Assembly: GCA_963766365.1 (NCBI GenBank)
Contig: CAVXZK010000003.1
Coordinates: 124,001 to 188,000, forward strand
From: JALORV01 sp963766365
GTDB lineage: Bacteria > Pseudomonadota > Gammaproteobacteria > Burkholderiales > Burkholderiaceae_F
Direction of reading: 5' to 3'
DNA length: 64,000 nucleotides
Shown here piece after piece: positions 19,567-28,675 of this stretch. Below the pieces are notes generated by a model, which ran no database searches, was not told where the DNA came from, and saw only the letters and a program-made list of their open reading frames with translations. A program made the translations under genes and the position numbers. The first letter of the stretch is position 1. Each line of letters starts with the position of its first letter.

Positions 19567-20122
19567 TTGGGGAGGGACCAGCAGCGGGTGCGGACAGCCG
19601 AAGTCGTGCAGGTAGGCAGGCGAACACAGAACGCCACTGGCCGGGGTAGTCGCAGATAGCTCGCCGATCGATTTCATTGATGAAAACTGCGGAATGTGTC
19701 GAGATGTCTTTACAGACTCCGGGCATCCCGGGTCGTGCGTCCCGCGTAGCGACTCCTCGACCGCGGCGGAGCCCTTCGGATGGGCGGTCGACTTCGCCGT
19801 CAACGATTTGTCAGCGGCGGATTGAGGAATGTGACGACCAGATTCTGGTGCGGTTCCATGGAGCGATGAGGCGCCGATTCCTTCGGCCAGTCCTTGAAGC
19901 TGACGGCTGCAGGCATTTCAAGAGCGACGCACTCTCCGTCGGCGGCACGTCACTCGTTTGGACTGAGCGAAGCCTCGACGCGTTCAGTGTCACTGCAGTG
20001 ATGGCGGCATTCATCGATCTCGGCATACCCGGGATCTCCGTAGTCATCGTTTGTGAAACCGACACCCGCTCCGCTGTTCGGGCCGGCTGAACGCCGCCGG
20101 GCAGAGTAGCTCGTTCGCCGCT
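19567..20122. other. Unassigned stretch with no convincing gene
   Basis: About 550 bases between the DUF1992 gene and the damaged PEP-CTERM gene. An open frame at 19677-20090 (+) and its antisense counterpart show mixed residue use and match nothing I recognise. Base composition is slightly more even than in neighbouring genes, consistent with degenerating or non-coding DNA. Confidence 0.45.
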
Positions 20123-21002
20123 GTGGGGAACAGAGGCCGCGGACGGGCCGATCTCGAACCGGCGGATGTAAAGTTTCTCGACAAGCCGCCGAACGCTCGA
20201 AACGACGAGCCTCCTGAACCTTCACTCGACGAGCGGATTCGGGCATTGTGCAAGGGCGTGCGTGCCGGCCGTACGGCGCGTGCTCAGCGGTTACGGCGAG
20301 TGCACGAGCGAATCGGACTCAATAACGCCGATGGTCATTGCGGAGAGGAAGATGGCTTCTGGGACTCAGCGGAGCCCTGGACAGTGGCTCGGCGTGGTTA
20401 CGGCGGTCGATGCCCTCCGGTACTCGCAGCCATTACCTACGTCGGCAAATGGGATCCGGCTTTCGGACCGGCGTTCCCGGATCTGGGCTGGCGTGGTGAA
20501 GTGTCGTTCTTCATCCCGGACGCCTGTCTCGCCCTCTCGGGATTCGTCTCGAACGCCGATGCTTGCTCAGGCTACGACATGAAGTTTGTCGGCGGCGAAG
20601 TGGAGCTTCTACAAACTCAGTGATCCGACCAATCCTGCCTTCCAGGAAACGTTAGTCTTCGATCCGGTTGCGTCATTACTTGCCGGCGTGGACCTCGATG
20701 GTGGCTTTCCTACGGGTCTATGGGGCGCGTTTCTGACTCCAGAAGCTTCGACGCTGGAACTGGCAGGAGCGCCATATACGCAGTTCTCATTGTTTTTCGA
20801 GGGAGATCTGGCGCGATTGTTTTACAAGACGGTCAAGGACGGCAAGGAAACGTCCGGGTTCAGTGACCGAATTGCTGATGACGGCAGTCCCTTCATCACG
20901 TTCAGCGTTGTCCCGGAGCCGGGATCTCAACTGCTGATGCTGATGGCGCTGCTGGCGATTGCGTTCGTTGCTCAGCGCCGGACCGCTAGGTCGTCGCGAT
21001 AG
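20123..21002 (+). pseudogene. Damaged PEP-CTERM exported protein
   Basis: The recognisable part starts near 20430 (ITYVGKWDPAFGPAFPDLGW) and continues to GYDMKFVGGEVE. An extra C at 20606 then shifts the frame; removing it joins directly to FYKLSDPTNPAFQETLVFDP and on to the C-terminal sorting signal FSVVPEPGSQLLMLM with a hydrophobic stretch and AQRRTAR. That is the PEP-CTERM tripartite tail (PEP motif, helix, Arg cluster), which in this family directs exosortase/archaeosortase-type processing. No intact signal peptide is visible in any frame upstream, so the N-terminus also seems lost. The frame is open back to 20123, but residues before about 20430 look non-native. Confidence 0.7.
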
Positions 21003-21225
21003 GCTCCGAGGCAGATATCGATGAGCGGGAGAGCGCGCTGATCATCGCCTCATCGAGGCTCCAGAGTCCGCCCTACTTTCCAGTTGACGTCGAATTCAGC
21101 AGGGGTGCTGGCGGCGCGGTAGGCCGCAATGCGCGCCTGCTGGCGGCTTTCCGCCCGGGGCGACCGTCCCAGGTGGAGCGATTCACGCGCCTTGGCGGTC
21201 ACTGCGCGCGATGCGTACCGCGCGC

Positions 21226-23815
21226 TCACCGTTGCCCTCCGATGTGGTGCAATTCGGCTGCATCTTCCAGGCAGTCCAGCAGCTCGTCCCACATTTCGAG
21301 GTCGTGCAGAGCCCGCATCGCTGCTTCGAGCCGGGTTCGGGCGGAGACGATGTCTCCCGCCTGAAGATCGCATTTGCCCAGCCAGCGGAGCGCGTTGGCT
21401 TCACCGCGCTTGTCGGCTGCCTCGCGGAATAGCGTCAGGGCGCGCTTGAACCACACGTTTGCCTTGTCCCAGTCGGGAAGATGGCAGGCCAGTTCGCCCA
21501 AACCCAGTTGACAGTCACCCTCAGCTTCTTGCCACTTGATGTCTTGCGCGATGGCCAGGGACTGCATCAGGTGCTCGGTCGCGGCCGTGTCGTCACCGGT
21601 AAAGGTGGCGATCTGCCCCAGGTGAATCAGCCCGATAGCCTCTCCCTGCCGATCCCCGAGTTCCCTGAATATCTGAAGCGCTTCGAGTTCTGCGTCCCTA
21701 GCGCCGTCCGCATCGCCCGCGAGCAATCGGGGCAGTGACAAGGCAGACAGTGTCGCGGCGATCTCGACAGGACTCCCCAGTCGGCGTCTCAGCTCCAGGC
21801 ACCGTTCTAGCATCACGCGGCTTTCGGCGTGGTCGCTCTGGCTACCCGCAAGCTGGGCGCTCACATAGAGCGCCCACCCATGTGCGAGATCCGACTGCCG
21901 AATGGACGGTAACTGGAGAGCGGCCCTTACGTAGGCGCGCCCTTCGGTCGTGTAGCCACGAAGCTCCCAGAATCGCTCCAGCGCGACAGCCAGTTTGATG
22001 GACGTGAATGGGTCAACCGCCCCCGCAAGAGCACTCGCCATCGCACTGCGAACGTTGTCCAGATCAGACTCGATGCGCTGTATCCACTCTGCCTGCGCGG
22101 GCCCAGTAATTCCGTCGCGGGCCTGTTTCGACAGGGCGAAGTAGTGCTCGCAATGCCGCGCGGACATCGACGGGAGTTCGCCGGCTTCTTCGAGTTTCTC
22201 GCGCGCATAGTCGCGAATCGTTTCGAGCATCCGGTAGCGTGCCGTGTCCTCACTTTCGTCGAGTGTGACAAGCGACTTGTCGACCAGCGAGGCGAGCAGG
22301 TCCATCACGTCGTCGGCGGCGAGTGGTTCGGTCCCGCAGACCTGCTCCGCCGCAGTGAGGTCGAAGCCGCCGATGAAAACGCCCAGTCGAGCGAGCAGCG
22401 TGCGCTCCTCGGGGGAAAGCAGGTCGTAGGACCAGTCGACCAGTGCCCGCAGGGTCTGCTGCCGCTCCTGCAGGACACGTGCACCGCCGGTGAGGATCTT
22501 GTAGCGGTCCTTCAGGCGCGCGTTGATCTCGGTGACCGATAGAGCCCGCATGCGCGCAGCGGCGAGTTCGAGCGCCAGCGGGATGCCTTCAAGGTGGGAT
22601 ACCAGTTCCGCGACGGCGTTTACCTGGCTGCCGTCCAGCGAGAAAGTCGGCTTGCTCTGCCGTGCACGCTCGATGAAAAGGCGCACTGCGGGCGACTGTG
22701 ACACCTGCTCGAGGTTCGCGTTGCTGGCCGGCAGCGGCAACGGGTGCACCGGGTAGCTCTGCTCGCCGGGCACGTGCAGCGCCTCGCGGCTGGTCGCGAG
22801 GATGCGGACGTAGGGCGCTGCGCGCATGACGGCATTGGCCAGCTCCGCGGACGCCTTGACCAGGTGCTCGCAGTTGTCGACGACCAGCAGCACGCGTTTC
22901 GGCTTGAGGTGCGCGCAGACGGACTGCAGCGGCGAACGATCGGGCTCCTGAGGCGCGCCGATGACCTGGATGGCTTCCGACACGACGAGCGACTCGTCGC
23001 GCAGCGGCGAGAGATCGATGAACCAGACACCATCCGGGAACCGATGCATCAGTTCAGAGGCAACCTGAAGGCTCAGGCGCGTCTTGCCCAGTCCTCCCAT
23101 TCCCAGGAGCGATACCAGCCGCGCCTTGTCGAGCAGCGCTTTCACCTCCTCGATCTCGGTATCGCGGCCAACGAAGGTCGAAGACTGGAATGGAAGATTG
23201 TTCGGGATGTCCTTGACCGGTATCCACCAGTCGGCCGCCTTGACGACGCGAAAGACCTTTTCCGAGTCGGCAGGTGCGACGAGTCGCGAGCCCGGTGGGC
23301 CGACCTCGAAGATCTCGATCGGGTCGGCGACGCCCTTGACGATCCAGTGGCCGTGCGACTCGATCTTCAGGGTCGTCGCTCCAAGGGCTTCGCGGGCTTC
23401 CGCTGTCATCAGCGTCTGCCCGCCACGGGCCAGCGACATCACGCGCGCGGCAGTCGGTTTCGCAAGGCCCTCGACCTCGATCGGCTTTGCTCCGAGTGCG
23501 ACGTCTTCGGCACTGTTCTGGCGCAGGATCACCGGCCCGACGTGCAGGCCGGCCCGCGCCGCGAGCGGAACCGCCAGCGTTGCCAGTGCAGGGTGATAAG
23601 CCATCGCAAACGCAACCGCATCGGCGGCGCTGTCGAACAACATCAGCATGCCGTCGGTCTTGTCGATTTCGCGGCCGCCGTATTGCTTGCAGCAGGTCGC
23701 GAGCGGCCCGATCGTGAGCCGCCCAGGCGTCCGCCATCGCGTCATCGCCAATGCGTTCGGCCAGCTTGGTGCTGTCCACAACGTCGGTGAGGAGCAGGGC
23801 TCGGACGTCAGTCAT
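21226..23815 (-). pseudogene. Cyclase-domain/NB-ARC-like ATPase/TPR regulator, one-base frameshift
   Basis: Starts at the ATG at 23815 (MTDVRALLLTDVVDSTKLAE). After about 43 codons an extra base at plus-strand 23686 breaks the frame; removing it gives DLLQQYGGREIDKTDG and an uninterrupted product of about 860 residues. Domains: class III cyclase-like (about 1-175) with metal Asp in LTDVVDST and in KTDGMLMLF; STAND-type ATPase with Walker A GMGGLGKTR and Walker B VLLVVDNCEHL; then TPR-like helices to the end. At the transition-state site the usual Asn is replaced (GLAKPTAARV; Arg kept), so cyclase activity is doubtful. It is unrelated in its ATPase to the cyclase at 10269. Confidence 0.82.
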
Positions 23816-24047
23816 CGCGTCGCCTTCCAGCGGATGCAGTCACGGTGCTTGCGCTGACGATGTGTCGTTTCCAAAAGGTATGTGGCGGTTTTGAGCCCAG
23901 CGGCGCGCATTCCAGTCTACCGGCCGGTCCCCGAGCCGGTGGCTAGGGGATTTCAGCAGACGTCTGTCATTCCCGGGCGGCCCGCAGTTCGCTAAAGTCG
24001 GTCGTGCGCGATATAGACTGCATCGATCGTTTCCCGGAGGCACTCCG

Positions 24048-24353
24048 ATGAAGATTCATGCCACACCGCTGCTGTTTCTCCTTGTCCCGTTGGTCGCGAT
24101 TGCGTCGCCCGATGCAGGCGAGGGGCGCAAGCTCGTGCAGACCCACAAGTGCGAGACCTGCCACCAGGAGAAGGTCTACGGTCCGGTGGGCACGATCTAC
24201 CTGCGAAAGGACCGCAAGGTCACGAGCTGGGCGAAGCTCAAGGCGCAGGTCGCTGGCTGCAACTCCATGCTCAAGATCGGGCTCTTCCCGGAAGACGAAG
24301 AACACATCGCCACTTACCTCAACCAGACGTACTACAAGCTGCCGACGAAGTAG
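24048..24353 (+). CDS. Exported small cytochrome c
   Basis: 101 residues. The signal peptide is MKIHATPLLFLLVPLVAIAS. One heme-attachment motif CETCH follows at about residues 35-39, and the rest is short (NSMLKIGLFPEDEEHIATYL), with Met as a possible distal ligand and a terminal helix. CGGAGG precedes the ATG. It is periplasmic. It lies on the same strand as the propeptide-like lipoprotein and the cytochrome-containing protease downstream, separated by about 390 bases, and divergent from the cyclase-like gene upstream. Confidence 0.85.
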   Translation: MKIHATPLLFLLVPLVAIASPDAGEGRKLVQTHKCETCHQEKVYGPVGTIYLRKDRKVTSWAKLKAQVAGCNSMLKIGLFPEDEEHIATYLNQTYYKLPTK

Positions 24354-24744
24354 CGAGCCGCTCCTCGGGGCGGGGGTCCGCTGCCTTTAGGGAGTCAGGG
24401 CAGAACGGCACGATCGCAGCCGACGCCAGGCAGGACGGCCCGCCCGCGCCCGATCTCTCAGCCGCTCATAACGCTCGTCGAACGCCGGCGCCGCGCCATT
24501 CCAGGCGGCGTTCGGACCGCGGCTGCGCCGCCCGGAACAGTTCCAGTCGACGTTCGGGCTACCGCACTCCTGCGGTCCCGCCGGCATCAACATCAGCCGT
24601 TCGGCGGGTTTGCATGGCCCCGCCAACACACTAATTTTTGCTGCCGGGTCGACCCTCCTTTCCGGTGTCTGCGCGCCGCCGCACGCCTTGTTCGCGGCGC
24701 GCGTGCAGGGCGGGTCTCTGGCTTGGAAAGAACTCGAAACGACC
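24354..24744. other. Intergenic region before the protease pair
   Basis: About 390 bases. It contains several imperfect GC-rich copies around GGCG(T)TCGGACCGCGGCTGC and GACGTTCGGGCTACCGC (24480-24570) that could fold locally. No ORF with coding character, and no consensus terminator or tRNA, was identified. It probably carries the promoter for the lipoprotein-protease pair. Confidence 0.4.
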
Positions 24745-25068
24745 ATGCGCGGTTTGACTCCTCTTGCGGCCTTCGCGCTCTGCCTCGCAGCGGGCTGCGC
24801 CTCCGGGCGTCTGCCCGATGCTCGTGGCATGGACGTCATCGTGAAGGCCCGGCCAAGCGCCGTCGCCGCCGACACTTCCGGCGCGCGAACGATCGCAAAG
24901 ATCACACAGTGCGAAGCCGAATTCGTCCGGGTACTTGCTTCAGGCGCGTTCGTCATCCGGTTGTGGCCAACGCAGCGCGCACCAGAAGTGCAGAGGTGTC
25001 TGACTCAACTCAAGGCGCTGCCGGGCGTTGAGTACGCCGAGCCGGACGCCGCAATGAAGGCTTCCTGA
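24745..25068 (+). CDS. Lipoprotein resembling a free subtilase propeptide (I9-like inhibitor/chaperone)
   Basis: 107 residues from the ATG at 24745; an upstream in-frame start at 24610 would add an unconvincing extension. The lipobox LAAGC at about residues 14-18 indicates a lipoprotein. The body reads like the S8 propeptide fold, with a beta strand MDVIVKARPSA, helices, and the closing LKALPGVEYAEPDAAMKAS. The ending closely parallels the propeptide end of the protease encoded 10 bases downstream (LDPNVEYAVPDQVMRA). In this fold the tail occupies the protease active site. The likely role is inhibitor or folding helper for that protease, which is inference from fold resemblance and adjacency. 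Confidence 0.65.
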   Translation: MRGLTPLAAFALCLAAGCASGRLPDARGMDVIVKARPSAVAADTSGARTIAKITQCEAEFVRVLASGAFVIRLWPTQRAPEVQRCLTQLKALPGVEYAEPDAAMKAS

Positions 25069-25078
25069 GGTACTCGCC

Positions 25079-27445
25079 ATGAACTCCGTACTCACGTGTT
25101 GCCATCGACTGGGCGTTGCGTCGACCGCGCTGCTGCTTCTTGTTCTTGCCCCGGGCGCACACGCGCAGGGAAAGAAGGCCGGCCCGCCAGCGCAGCCGGT
25201 CTACGCCGGCATCATCGTCAAGTACAAGGCGACTTCCTCGGCACGTGCCACGGCGATGAGCGCAACGACCATGCGCAGCGTCGAAGACCGTGCCCGGGTG
25301 AAGATCGCTGCGTCCCGACAGGGCGCAATGGATCTGTCGGTGTATCGCTTCGCGAAGCCGATGGCCGCCGCGGAGGCCCGCGCAGCGGCGGCGCGCATGG
25401 CCCTCGATCCGAATGTCGAGTACGCCGTGCCGGACCAGGTGATGCGCGCGCACCAGGTCACGCCGAATGACCCGGATTACGCGATGAAGCAGTGGAACCT
25501 GCAGGTGCCGGCGTCGGCGGCCGGTGGCACGAACCTGCCGTCCGCCTGGGAGCGTACGACCGGGTCGAACAACATCGTCGTCGCTGTGGTCGACAGCGGG
25601 ATACGGTCCGGACACCCGGACTTTGCGGGCCGCCTGTTGCCGGGCTACGACTTCATCAGCAGCGATGCCTACGCCGCCCGCGGCTATCCGCCCAACTGGA
25701 ACGCCGCCGACGGCGACGGGCGCGATGCGGACCCGACCGATCCGGGCGATTACGTGAACGACGCGTTGTTGGCGATGCTGCCGCCGGATCATGGCCTGAC
25801 ACCGGGCCAGAGTTCCTGGCATGGCACGCACGTGGCCGGGATCATCGGCGCCGCGAGCAACAACGGCGCCGGTGTCGCCGGTGTCGACTGGAGTGCGCGA
25901 ATCCTTCCGGTGCGAGTGCTGGGGCGTGATGGCGGAACCACTTCGGACATCGTCGACGGCATCGCCTGGGCGGCTGGCCTCAGCGTACCGGGCGTTCCTG
26001 CGAACACGACGCCCGCGCGCGTCATCAATCTCAGCCTGGGCGGTCCCGGTGAGTGCAGCCTTGCGTTCCAGGATGTCTTCAGCCGCGTACGCGCGGCCGG
26101 GGCCGTCATCGTTGCCTCGTCCGGCAATGAAGGCATCCTGTCCGTGTCGCAGCCGGCCAACTGCACCGGCGTCATTGCCGTGACAGCCCACAGCCGCGAC
26201 GGCGATAACGCCAGCTATGCCAACGTCGGAACCCAGGTGGCGGTCAGCGCGCCGGGCGGTGGCTGCGGCTCGAATGCGCTGATCGACTTCGACGGCGCGC
26301 TCGACCGCTGGAACATGTCCTGCGCTGGATGCCATTCGATCGATGCCCAGCGCGCCCAGATTGCGGCACGCGCCCCGACCGGCCTGACGTTCGTAAAGGC
26401 TCGTGCAGCGCTGCAGGCAGCACTGCAGGGTATCGACCTCGACGGCACCGAGACCGGCATGGAAGCGCTGGCTCAGGGCCTGTCGCCGGTACAGCGCAAC
26501 GATCTTGCGGGATTGATCGCCCAGCAGACCTGCTCCGGACCGACCGACCGGGTGATCTCGACGGTCAATGCCGGCATGACGATACCTGCGGAAGAAAGCT
26601 ACGGAAGCTACGCGGGCACCAGCATGGCGGCACCGCACGTCAGCGGGACCGTCGCGCTGCTGCTGGCGCTGGCGCCGCGCCTGACGGCCGACGAACTGAG
26701 GTCGGTGCTGCAGTCGTCGGCACGTCCGCACCCGGTCGGGACCTACTGCGAAGCGCTGAAGGGCACGTGCGGGACGGGCCTGCTCGATGCCGATGCGGCC
26801 ATGCTGCACGTGCTGAATAACCGTCCGACCGTGAGCGCGGCGCTGCAGGGCGCTGCCGGCGTCCGGCCGCTCGGCACGTTCACCCTCGTCGGGAACGTGA
26901 AGACGCTGGGAGGACGCTCAGCGCCGGCAAGCGGAATGACGTGGCGCCAGATCTCCGGACCGCCCGTCCAGATTCCGTCGTCGGCAGGCGCATCGGTCGC
27001 CCTGACCGCTCCCAGTGCCGGACCGCTCGCGTTCGAGTTCACCGCGGTGGACTCCGGAGGGTATACAGCGACGACGTCGGTCACGGTGACCGTCAACACG
27101 CCACCGACGCTCGCGCCGATTGCGGCCAGCAAACTCAAGAAGGGACAGTCGGCTTCCGGTTCCATTCGTGCCACCGACCCCGAGGGAGACGCGATCACTT
27201 ACGTGCTGATCAGCGCTCCTCAAGGCCTGACGCTCGACGCGGCGACGGGGGCATGGTCCTGGAAGCCGGGCGCGGACGGGGACTTCTCGATGTCGGTGAT
27301 GGCTACGGATGCGTACGGGAGCAGCAGTCCGGCGACCGTGGCGCTGAACGTCGAGAAAGGTGGCGCTGGTTCGCTGCCGGGGTGGCTGGTCGCGCTGCTG
27401 CTGGCGGTTCCTGTCGCTCGACGCTACTCGGCCCGCCCTCGCTGA
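25079..27445 (+). CDS. Subtilisin-like serine protease with embedded cytochrome c domain
   Basis: 788 residues. Order: signal peptide (about 1-29, ends GAHAQ); I9 propeptide about 40-122; S8 catalytic domain with D172 (VVDSG), H248 (WHGTHVAG) and S515 (GTSMAAPH); within it, between the APGGGCGS loop and VISTVNAG, an insertion of about 90 residues carrying a heme motif C415-A-G-C-H419. After S8 come two beta-sandwich domains (about 585-670, and a cadherin-like one about 675-760 with ATDPEGDAITYVL). The tail is a Gly-rich linker, hydrophobic helix and Arg cluster (GAGSLPGWLVALLLAVPVAR), resembling a GlyGly-CTERM-type anchor. It is exported, probably surface-anchored, and co-transcribed with the propeptide-like lipoprotein. 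Confidence 0.9.
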   Translation: MNSVLTCCHRLGVASTALLLLVLAPGAHAQGKKAGPPAQPVYAGIIVKYKATSSARATAMSATTMRSVEDRARVKIAASRQGAMDLSVYRFAKPMAAAEARAAAARMALDPNVEYAVPDQVMRAHQVTPNDPDYAMKQWNLQVPASAAGGTNLPSAWERTTGSNNIVVAVVDSGIRSGHPDFAGRLLPGYDFISSDAYAARGYPPNWNAADGDGRDADPTDPGDYVNDALLAMLPPDHGLTPGQSSWHGTHVAGIIGAASNNGAGVAGVDWSARILPVRVLGRDGGTTSDIVDGIAWAAGLSVPGVPANTTPARVINLSLGGPGECSLAFQDVFSRVRAAGAVIVASSGNEGILSVSQPANCTGVIAVTAHSRDGDNASYANVGTQVAVSAPGGGCGSNALIDFDGALDRWNMSCAGCHSIDAQRAQIAARAPTGLTFVKARAALQAALQGIDLDGTETGMEALAQGLSPVQRNDLAGLIAQQTCSGPTDRVISTVNAGMTIPAEESYGSYAGTSMAAPHVSGTVALLLALAPRLTADELRSVLQSSARPHPVGTYCEALKGTCGTGLLDADAAMLHVLNNRPTVSAALQGAAGVRPLGTFTLVGNVKTLGGRSAPASGMTWRQISGPPVQIPSSAGASVALTAPSAGPLAFEFTAVDSGGYTATTSVTVTVNTPPTLAPIAASKLKKGQSASGSIRATDPEGDAITYVLISAPQGLTLDAATGAWSWKPGADGDFSMSVMATDAYGSSSPATVALNVEKGGAGSLPGWLVALLLAVPVARRYSARPR
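26276..26545 (+). other. Cytochrome c-like domain inserted in the protease catalytic domain
   Basis: Protein segment about 400-490. It contains WNMSCAGCHSIDAQRAQIAA (heme motif at 26321-26335), then FVKARAALQAALQGIDLDG, a candidate axial Met M461 in TETGMEALAQGLSP 42 residues after the heme His, and the closing helix QRNDLAGLIAQQ. This order (CxxCH, helix, Met loop, terminal helix) is that of a single-heme class I cytochrome c. Subtilases normally go straight from the APG loop to the strand before the Ser helix. The host protein has a Sec signal, so periplasmic heme attachment is possible. Confidence 0.75.
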
Positions 27446-27446
27446 G

Positions 27447-27468
27447 GAGGCGCAGCGAGCTGCGCCTC
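27447..27468. terminator. Hairpin between convergent protease and xdhC genes
   Basis: Perfect 9-bp stem GAGGCGCAG / CTGCGCCTC with a CGAG loop, directly after the protease stop and overlapping the xdhC stop. There is no T-run on either side, so it may act as a weak or bidirectional terminator or an mRNA 3'-end stabiliser. Confidence 0.55.
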
Positions 27469-28468
27469 AGGAAACGCATCCCGCCGGCGCGCTCGTTCTT
27501 GCCGCCACCGGAACCGGCGTGAGGATGCGGTAGCCGTACTTCATGCCGGTCATTTCCGCGAGTATGGATACGGCGATCTCGGGCGGTGTGCGGGCGCCAT
27601 TCTTCAGCCCGACGGGTCCATGCAGCCGCTCGAGCTGTTCTGCGCTGACGCCAAACTCGAGCAACCGCTCCTTGCGCTTCGCCTGATTCTTCAGCGAGCC
27701 AATCGCGCCGACGTAAAACGCTTCGCCTTTCAGCGCCTCCATCAGCGCCAGGTCGTCGAGCTTGGGGTCGTGCGTCAGCGCGACGATCGCCGTGTGCTTG
27801 TCGGGCTTGAACTCGACGACCGTGTCGTCCGGCATCGTGCGCACCAGCTGGGTTCCAGGCACCAGCCAGCCATCGGCGTACTCCTCGCGCGGGTCGCAGA
27901 TCGTCACGGCGTAATCCAGCGCCAGCGCCATCTGCGCCACGTAGTGCGTCAGTTGTCCGGCACCGATGACCAGGAGCCGCCAACGTGGGCCGTACGCAGT
28001 GACGAGCCGCGCATCGTTGCAGTCGAGAACATCGGTGCCATCGCCTTCGGCCAGCGTGACGGCGCCGCTGCGCAGGTCGAGCGTGCGCACCGTGTGTTTG
28101 CCCGCCGCCACGCGCGCCAGCAGCTCGCCGATCTGTGCGTTCGTTCCCAGCGGCTCCAGCACGACTTCAATCGTGCCGCCGCACGGCAGGCCGAACTTGA
28201 ACGCCTCCTCGGCCGTGACGCCGTACTTGACGCGCTCCGGACGCGATGCCGCCGTGGCCTGGCGCCGCACGCGATCGACCAGATCATCCTCGATGCAGCC
28301 GCCGGAGACGGAACCGACAACCAGGCCGTCGTCGCGGATGATGACCAGCGAGCCGACCGGGCGGGGTGCCGAGCCCCAGGTCCGCACCACGGTACCCATG
28401 ACGACTCGATGGCCGTCCTTCAGCCACTCGTCCGCTTTCCTGAGAACCTGCAGATCAACGCTGTCCAT
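27467..28468 (-). CDS. xdhC: XdhC/CoxF-family molybdenum cofactor-insertion protein
   Basis: 333 residues. The N-terminal XdhC/CoxI domain has GSAPRPVGS, GSVSGGCIEDDL and GLPCGGTIEVVLEPL; the two conserved cysteines are in SGGC and PCGG. The C-terminal XdhC Rossmann domain has VIGAGQLTHYVAQMA and YVGAIGS. The family binds molybdenum cofactor, helps its sulfuration and inserts it into xanthine-oxidase-type enzymes. It is divergent from the coxSLM genes it presumably serves, with 207 bases between. Confidence 0.92.
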   Translation of the reverse strand: MDSVDLQVLRKADEWLKDGHRVVMGTVVRTWGSAPRPVGSLVIIRDDGLVVGSVSGGCIEDDLVDRVRRQATAASRPERVKYGVTAEEAFKFGLPCGGTIEVVLEPLGTNAQIGELLARVAAGKHTVRTLDLRSGAVTLAEGDGTDVLDCNDARLVTAYGPRWRLLVIGAGQLTHYVAQMALALDYAVTICDPREEYADGWLVPGTQLVRTMPDDTVVEFKPDKHTAIVALTHDPKLDDLALMEALKGEAFYVGAIGSLKNQAKRKERLLEFGVSAEQLERLHGPVGLKNGARTPPEIAVSILAEMTGMKYGYRILTPVPVAARTSAPAGCVS

Positions 28469-28675
28469 GAGTCCGGCGGCGCCGCGGCCCGCCTGAGCGA
28501 GGGAACCAACTCGATTCTAGTGCGATGCCGGCGCGGTGCTGCGGCGCGGCATCCGCCGTGAAAACGCGATGTCACGCGTGCACGGTTGCGCCGGGCTTTT
28601 CGCTGCTGTTAATGTCCAAGGCTCCACCGCCCGTGCAAGAAGAGGCGGTCCGCACGCTCATCTAAGGAGACCTGG

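Noticed and set aside
20140..20180. Minus-strand T-arm-like hairpin (GCCGG-TTCGAGA-TCGGC) suggesting a tRNA
   Set aside because: No matching 5' acceptor strand, D-arm or anticodon arm could be found at the right distance; the rest of a cloverleaf is missing.
9405..23815. CBASS- or Pycsar-type anti-phage system
   Set aside because: The cyclases are class III with large ATPase/TPR sensors and the effectors are a SulP transporter and an NTE-type lipase with ordinary cNMP domains; no CD-NTase, PycTM, TIR or ancillary defence gene is present, so a defence label is not supported.
24480..24570. GC-rich imperfect repeats resembling a REP or small CRISPR-like array
   Set aside because: The copies are too few, unequal in length and not evenly spaced.
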